Below, one piece after another: positions 59,764-64,000 of a stretch of DNA of 64,000 nt (positions within the stretch are counted from its first letter, which is position 1; every line of letters starts with the position of its first letter). A program made the position numbers and the translations under genes. Location: the NCBI RefSeq assembly GCF_902460415.1, contig NZ_CABPTY010000001.1, positions 242,655-306,654 of the forward strand, written 5' to 3'. The notes under the pieces are model-generated. The model ran no database searches. It saw nothing but the letters and a program-made list of their open reading frames with translations, and was not told the origin of the DNA. This DNA comes from Campylobacter_A concisus_Y (GTDB lineage: Bacteria > Campylobacterota > Campylobacteria > Campylobacterales > Campylobacteraceae).

Positions 59764-60759
59764 TTGCAAGATTTCGTTAATAAAATCAAAAATGAAATTT
59801 CAACGCTTGATGATTTAGAAAAAGTCAGGGTAGAAATTTTTGGCAAAAAGGGCATCTTGGCGCAAGGTTTTGCAAAGCTAAAAGAGCTTGGCGAAGATGA
59901 GAAAAAGGAATTTGCAGCAAATTTAAACAAGCAAAGAGATGAGCTTGGCGCGCTAATAGAAGCTAAAAAAGCTGAGCTTAGCGAGCAAGAGATAGATAAC
60001 AAGATGAAAAAAGAGGCTGCTGATATCACACTCTTTAACGAGCCTGTTGCTAGCGGGGCGCTGCACCCTGTGATGGCTACGATGGATAAGATAATTGAAT
60101 ACTTTTTGGCTCTAAATTTCTCGCTCGAGACCGGACCACTGATAGAAGATGATTTTCACAACTTTGAGGCGCTAAATTTGCCAAAATACCACCCAGCAAG
60201 GGATATGCAAGATACATTTTACCTAGATGATTTTAGACTTTTAAGGACGCATACGAGCCCAGTTCAAGTGCGAACTATGCTAAATCAAAAGCCGCCTATT
60301 CGTATGATAGCGCCTGGCACGGTCTTTAGACGTGATATGGATTTAACTCATACACCGATGTTTCACCAGGTTGAGGGCCTTGTGGTGGAGGATGCTGAGA
60401 AAGTTAGCTTTGCAAATTTAAAATCAATGCTTGAGGGCTTTTTAAAGCACATGTTTGGCGACGTTGAAGTGCGTTTTCGCCCTAGCTTCTTTCCATTTAC
60501 GGAGCCTAGCGCAGAGGTTGATATTAGTTGTATATTCTGCCACGGCAAGGGCTGCAGAGTGTGCAAGCAGACTACTTGGCTTGAAGTGCTTGGATGTGGC
60601 GTTGTTGATCCAAATGTATTTAAGGCGGTTGGCTATAAAAATGTAAGTGGATACGCTTTTGGCCTTGGCGTTGAGAGATTTGCGATGTTGCTTCATAGAG
60701 TGCCTGATCTAAGGTCGCTTTTTGAGGGAGATTTAAGATTGTTGGAGCAGTTTAAATGA
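59764..60759 (+). CDS. pheS: Phenylalanine--tRNA ligase subunit alpha
   Basis: 331 aa from a TTG with AAAGG 8 nt upstream. N-terminal coiled coil (about 1-85) that binds tRNA-Phe, then the class II catalytic core: HPVMATMDKI near 100, LLRTHTSPVQVRTM near 160, motif 2 with PGTVFRRDMDLTHTPMFHQ near 183 and motif 3 GFGLGVERFAML-type near 300. CIFCHGKGCRVCKQT near 259 adds four cysteines that could bind zinc. A TATAAA/TAAAAT box lies about 30 nt upstream. Confidence 0.97.
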   Translation: MQDFVNKIKNEISTLDDLEKVRVEIFGKKGILAQGFAKLKELGEDEKKEFAANLNKQRDELGALIEAKKAELSEQEIDNKMKKEAADITLFNEPVASGALHPVMATMDKIIEYFLALNFSLETGPLIEDDFHNFEALNLPKYHPARDMQDTFYLDDFRLLRTHTSPVQVRTMLNQKPPIRMIAPGTVFRRDMDLTHTPMFHQVEGLVVEDAEKVSFANLKSMLEGFLKHMFGDVEVRFRPSFFPFTEPSAEVDISCIFCHGKGCRVCKQTTWLEVLGCGVVDPNVFKAVGYKNVSGYAFGLGVERFAMLLHRVPDLRSLFEGDLRLLEQFK

Positions 60760-63092
60760 TAATTTCAAAGCATTGGTTAAACGAGTGGATCGACCTTAGC
60801 GACGTTAGTGGCGAGACACTTTCAAAGACGTTAAATTCTATCGGACTAGAGGTTGATAGTTATAAAGAGATAAATTTGCCAAAGAGCATTGTAGTTGGCT
60901 ACATAAAAAGTAGAGAAAAGCACCCAGACGCCGATAAGTTAAGCGTTTGTCAAGTAGATGTTGGTGGAGAGACGCTTCAGATCGTGTGTGGGGCTAAAAA
61001 TGTTGAAGCTGGTCAATTTGTGCCAGTTGCACTTATTGGCACGACTATGCCAAATGGTCTTGAGATAAAAAAAGCAAAGCTAAGAGGTATCGAGTCAAGT
61101 GGTATGATCTGCTCTTCAAGTGAGCTGGGACTTCCAAAGGTAAACGATGGAATTTTACCACTTGATGAGAGTATCGGTAAGCTAAAACTTGGTACAAGTC
61201 TTAGTGAATTTGAGGTATTTAAAGATACGATAATCGAAGTTGATGTCACAGCAAACAGAGGCGATTGCCAAAATTTACATGGCATCGCAAGAGAAATTTG
61301 TGCAGCGCTTGATTTAAATATGAAAGATAGTCACGAAGACGATGAGAGCGAAAATTTACTAGGTATTGGCAGAATAGCTTCTGTGCGAGCAGAGGATAAA
61401 GTAAGTGGATCATTTTTGTATAAGGCTTTTGAGCTAAAAGAAGGACTATATGAAAATCTAATAACTCGCATGCGTCTAGCATTAATAGAGTGCCAAAAGA
61501 CAAATTTAGTTGAGAGACTGCTTGAATACGCGACATTTTGCACGGGTGTTTTATTTAGAGCTTATGATCACGCTAAACTAGTAAGTGAAGACGAAAAGGC
61601 TGTTTTTGATATAAAAAATGGCAAAAATGGCGAATGCGTCGTTTATTGTGGGGATAAAAATTTAGGCATTGCTGGAATTTACCAAAGTGACGTAGCAAGG
61701 GTAGATGAGAAGTCAAAAGTGATCCTAGTAGAAGCTAGCTACGTAAAGCCAGATGTTGTTTCAAAAGCTATTTTTGAAAATAAAAATTTATCAAAGGGTG
61801 ATCAAATTTATCGCTCAAGTCGTGGTAGCGAGCCAAATTTAGCTTATGGTGCGGATTATTTATTTAAAAGACTTGCTAATTTTAAAGATGCTCTAAATCT
61901 CTTTGCTGGCTCACAGCAGTCGCTTTTAAATACCGAGCCTATAACACTAAATATCTCTCTTTTTGAGCTTAAAAATATGATCGGTCAAGATATAGCTAGA
62001 AATGATGTCGTTAAGATTTTAAAGAAACTTGGCTTTGAGATCGCAGTAAATGTTGAGCAAGAGAGCTTTAACGTAAAAGTGCCGTTATTTCGCCACGATA
62101 TAGTAAATTCTCACGATGTTTGTGAGGAGATCGTAAGGATAGTAGGCATAGACAATATCGCCTCAAAACCACTAAATTTCTCTGAGAAAAATAGGCTAAA
62201 TAAGACATATTTTGACTATAAAAACGCCCTAAATTTAAGGCGTAGAGCAGCTGATAATGGCTTTTTTGAAAGTGTACACTATGTCTTTGATAGTGAGGAT
62301 GAGCTTAGTGAGCTAAATTTTAAACCTTGTAAAGTTAAGATACTAAATCCTATAAATAACGAGCTAAACACGCTTAGACCTACACTTGTTAATCACCTTC
62401 TAAGCTCAAGCGAGAAAAATATCAAAAACTCAAAACGCTCAGTTAGGCTATTTGAGCTTGGAGAAATTTTTGACGAAAATGCAAACCAAGGTTTAAATTT
62501 AGGCTTTGTCGTATCAGGCCTTTTAAAAGAGCCAACACTGATAAATGGCGCAAAGGGCGAGGAGGCAAATTTCTACGCATTTGCAGCGATGGTGCAAAAT
62601 GTCATAGGTAAATTTGAGCTAAAACCTTGCCAGGGTATCTCATATCTTAGCCCATACGAGCAAGCACACATCTATCAAAATGGCGAAAATATCGGCTATA
62701 TCGGCAGAGTCGATGCAAGAGTAGAGGCAAAGAGAGATCTGCCAAGAACATATGTTTGCGAGATTGATTTTGCTAAGCTTAAATTTGAACCGGTCTTAGC
62801 AGTGCCTTACTCAAAATTCCAAAGCACTACAAGGGATCTTAGCCTTATCGTACCTGAAAATTTCGAGGCTGGACGAATTTATGAGTGCATAAGAGGGCTA
62901 AACCTAAAAGAGCTAAAAGAATTTTTACCAGTTGATATTTATAAAGATGTGAAGCTAAATGGCTCGATCAGCCTTAGCCTTAAATTTACATTCCAGGATA
63001 TGGAAAAAACGCTTGAAGATGACGATATAAACGCACTTATGGATAAAATTTTAAGCGAGCTAAAAGAGAAACTAAATATCGGAATAAGATGA
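60756..63092 (+). CDS. pheT: Phenylalanine--tRNA ligase subunit beta
   Basis: 778 aa, full length. The N-terminal EMAP-like tRNA-binding domain has GYIKSREKHPDADKLSVCQ near 48, followed by B3/B4 editing, B5, the inactive synthetase-like core and the C-terminal anticodon-binding FDX domain (FQSTTRDLSLIVPENFEAG onward). It overlaps pheS by ATGA and its own stop overlaps aroA in the same way, so three genes are coupled. Confidence 0.96.
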   Translation: MIISKHWLNEWIDLSDVSGETLSKTLNSIGLEVDSYKEINLPKSIVVGYIKSREKHPDADKLSVCQVDVGGETLQIVCGAKNVEAGQFVPVALIGTTMPNGLEIKKAKLRGIESSGMICSSSELGLPKVNDGILPLDESIGKLKLGTSLSEFEVFKDTIIEVDVTANRGDCQNLHGIAREICAALDLNMKDSHEDDESENLLGIGRIASVRAEDKVSGSFLYKAFELKEGLYENLITRMRLALIECQKTNLVERLLEYATFCTGVLFRAYDHAKLVSEDEKAVFDIKNGKNGECVVYCGDKNLGIAGIYQSDVARVDEKSKVILVEASYVKPDVVSKAIFENKNLSKGDQIYRSSRGSEPNLAYGADYLFKRLANFKDALNLFAGSQQSLLNTEPITLNISLFELKNMIGQDIARNDVVKILKKLGFEIAVNVEQESFNVKVPLFRHDIVNSHDVCEEIVRIVGIDNIASKPLNFSEKNRLNKTYFDYKNALNLRRRAADNGFFESVHYVFDSEDELSELNFKPCKVKILNPINNELNTLRPTLVNHLLSSSEKNIKNSKRSVRLFELGEIFDENANQGLNLGFVVSGLLKEPTLINGAKGEEANFYAFAAMVQNVIGKFELKPCQGISYLSPYEQAHIYQNGENIGYIGRVDARVEAKRDLPRTYVCEIDFAKLKFEPVLAVPYSKFQSTTRDLSLIVPENFEAGRIYECIRGLNLKELKEFLPVDIYKDVKLNGSISLSLKFTFQDMEKTLEDDDINALMDKILSELKEKLNIGIR

Positions 63093-64000
63093 GAATTTAT
63101 CCATTAGAAAAAAGTCTAAATTTAACTATTGACGACATCGCAGCGGATAAATCAATATCGCATAGATGCGCGATCTTTTCGCTTTTAAGCGATAAACCAT
63201 CTCGCGTTAGAAACTATCTAAGGGCTGGCGATACGCTAAATACTTTAAAGATAGTCCAGCTTTTGGGAGCGAAGGTTGAAGATAGTAGCTCTGAAATAAC
63301 CATCACACCGCCACAAAAGATAAAAGAGCCAAATGAAATTTTAGAGTGTGGTAACTCTGGTACGGCGATGAGGCTTTTTATGGGATTACTAGCCGTACAG
63401 GATGGCTTTTTTGTGCTAAGTGGTGATAGATATTTAAACTCACGTCCAATGGCTAGAATAGCAAAACCTCTAAATGATATGGGCGCAAAGATAGATGGTG
63501 CAAACAACGCAAACAATGCTCCACTTTGCATAAGGGGGATAAAATTTGAAAGATTTAGTTTTGATAGCAAGATCGCCTCAGCCCAGGTAAAAAGTGCGCT
63601 TTTACTAGCGGCTCTTTACTCAAATGGTTGCAAATTTAGTGAGCCAGAGCTAAGCAGGGATCACACCGAGCGCATGCTTGCTGGCATGGGAGCTGATATA
63701 AAGCGTGACAACTTAGAGATCACACTGGAGCCGATGAAAGCCCCACTCGCGCCGCTTGATATAGACGTGCCAAATGATCCAAGTTCTGCATTTTTCTTTG
63801 CGGTCGCAGCACTTATCATTCCGGGCTCACATATTATTTTAAAAAATGTCTTGCTAAATAAAACTCGCATCGAAGCTTATAAAATTCTAGAAAAAATGGG
63901 AGCTGAGATAAAATTTCACAAAACTTTAAGCAAATATGAAGATATCGGTGATATCGAGGTCAAATACTCACCAAATTTAAAAGGCGTGGAAGTTAGTGAA
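63089..64000 (+). CDS. aroA: 3-phosphoshikimate 1-carboxyvinyltransferase (EPSP synthase), partial
   Basis: 304 codons, cut by the window end with no stop. The ATG overlaps the pheT stop. AADKSISHRCAIFSLLS near 18 is the N-terminal PEP/shikimate site (Lys-Ser), ECGNSGTAMRLFMGLL near 85 is the family signature, NSRPMARIAKPLNDMGAK near 118 and ASAQVKSALLLAALYS near 163 follow, and SRDHTERML near 190 holds the next conserved Arg/His. It makes EPSP in the chorismate pathway, which also feeds the TyrA product route. Confidence 0.95.
   Translation, partial: MRIYPLEKSLNLTIDDIAADKSISHRCAIFSLLSDKPSRVRNYLRAGDTLNTLKIVQLLGAKVEDSSSEITITPPQKIKEPNEILECGNSGTAMRLFMGLLAVQDGFFVLSGDRYLNSRPMARIAKPLNDMGAKIDGANNANNAPLCIRGIKFERFSFDSKIASAQVKSALLLAALYSNGCKFSEPELSRDHTERMLAGMGADIKRDNLEITLEPMKAPLAPLDIDVPNDPSSAFFFAVAALIIPGSHIILKNVLLNKTRIEAYKILEKMGAEIKFHKTLSKYEDIGDIEVKYSPNLKGVEVSE

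Overview
This window is a gene-dense, AT-rich stretch of a Campylobacter chromosome (Campylobacterota). The gene order obg-fmt-birA-parA-parB-atpF'FHAGDC-tolQRAB-pal-cpoB-slyD-fabD-pfs, then recO/dus/dksA/rlmH/accD/bamA against tyrA-M23-lpxC-thrB-ylxR-infB-rbfA-rimP, matches the C. jejuni order as I remember it. The separate atpE next to Na+-symporter genes, pycB and pckA, and the pheS-pheT-aroA block, also match. Differences such as thiD between fmt and birA, an EF-hand gene where C. jejuni has proB, fhs, three NSS genes and a TRAP pair suggest a non-jejuni species, perhaps of the concisus/curvus/showae group. That species-level guess is inference.

Layout: 1-831 is the start of a low-GC glycosyltransferase on the minus strand. 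985-6454 holds obg, an EF-hand protein, fmt, thiD, birA, parA and parB. 6550-12270 is the ATP synthase operon without subunits a and c, running directly into the Tol-Pal envelope genes (12271-16915), then slyD, fabD, pfs and a TtcA-like PP-loop gene (to 19948). 20218-26884 is a minus-strand block (bamA; accD, rlmH, dksA, a membrane protein, dus, recO). 26974-38493 is a plus-strand run covering prephenate dehydrogenase, an M23 endopeptidase, lpxC, a TsaB-like gene, thrB, the translation block ylxR-infB-rbfA-rimP, fhs, a lipoprotein and ribD. A ferritin-like/VIT1 iron protein, tRNA-Leu(GAG) and atpE follow on the minus strand.

40048-51274 is metabolic: three tandem NSS symporters, TRAP permeases DctQM, pycB, pckA and DctA. 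Together they suggest growth on amino acids and C4-dicarboxylates with anaplerosis and gluconeogenesis. BirA is the likely enzyme that biotinylates PycB. 51286-59645 holds ppiB, yebC, a GNAT-copZ-copA-TorD-like operon, a coiled-coil protein, argH, a soluble zinc-binding chemoreceptor and a HIT protein. The window ends in pheS-pheT-aroA, with aroA cut by the edge.

Most of the window is conserved core genome, and I found no clearly new multi-gene system. The best leads are small: a TtcA-like enzyme that lacks part of the Fe-S cysteine set, a TsaB-like gene whose conserved first strand lies upstream of any normal start codon (apparent ATA start overlapping lpxC), a probable leaderless promoter for the copper operon, a tRNA-Leu squeezed behind the atpE terminator, a membrane ferritin/VIT1 protein, and TRAP permeases with no binding protein beside them.
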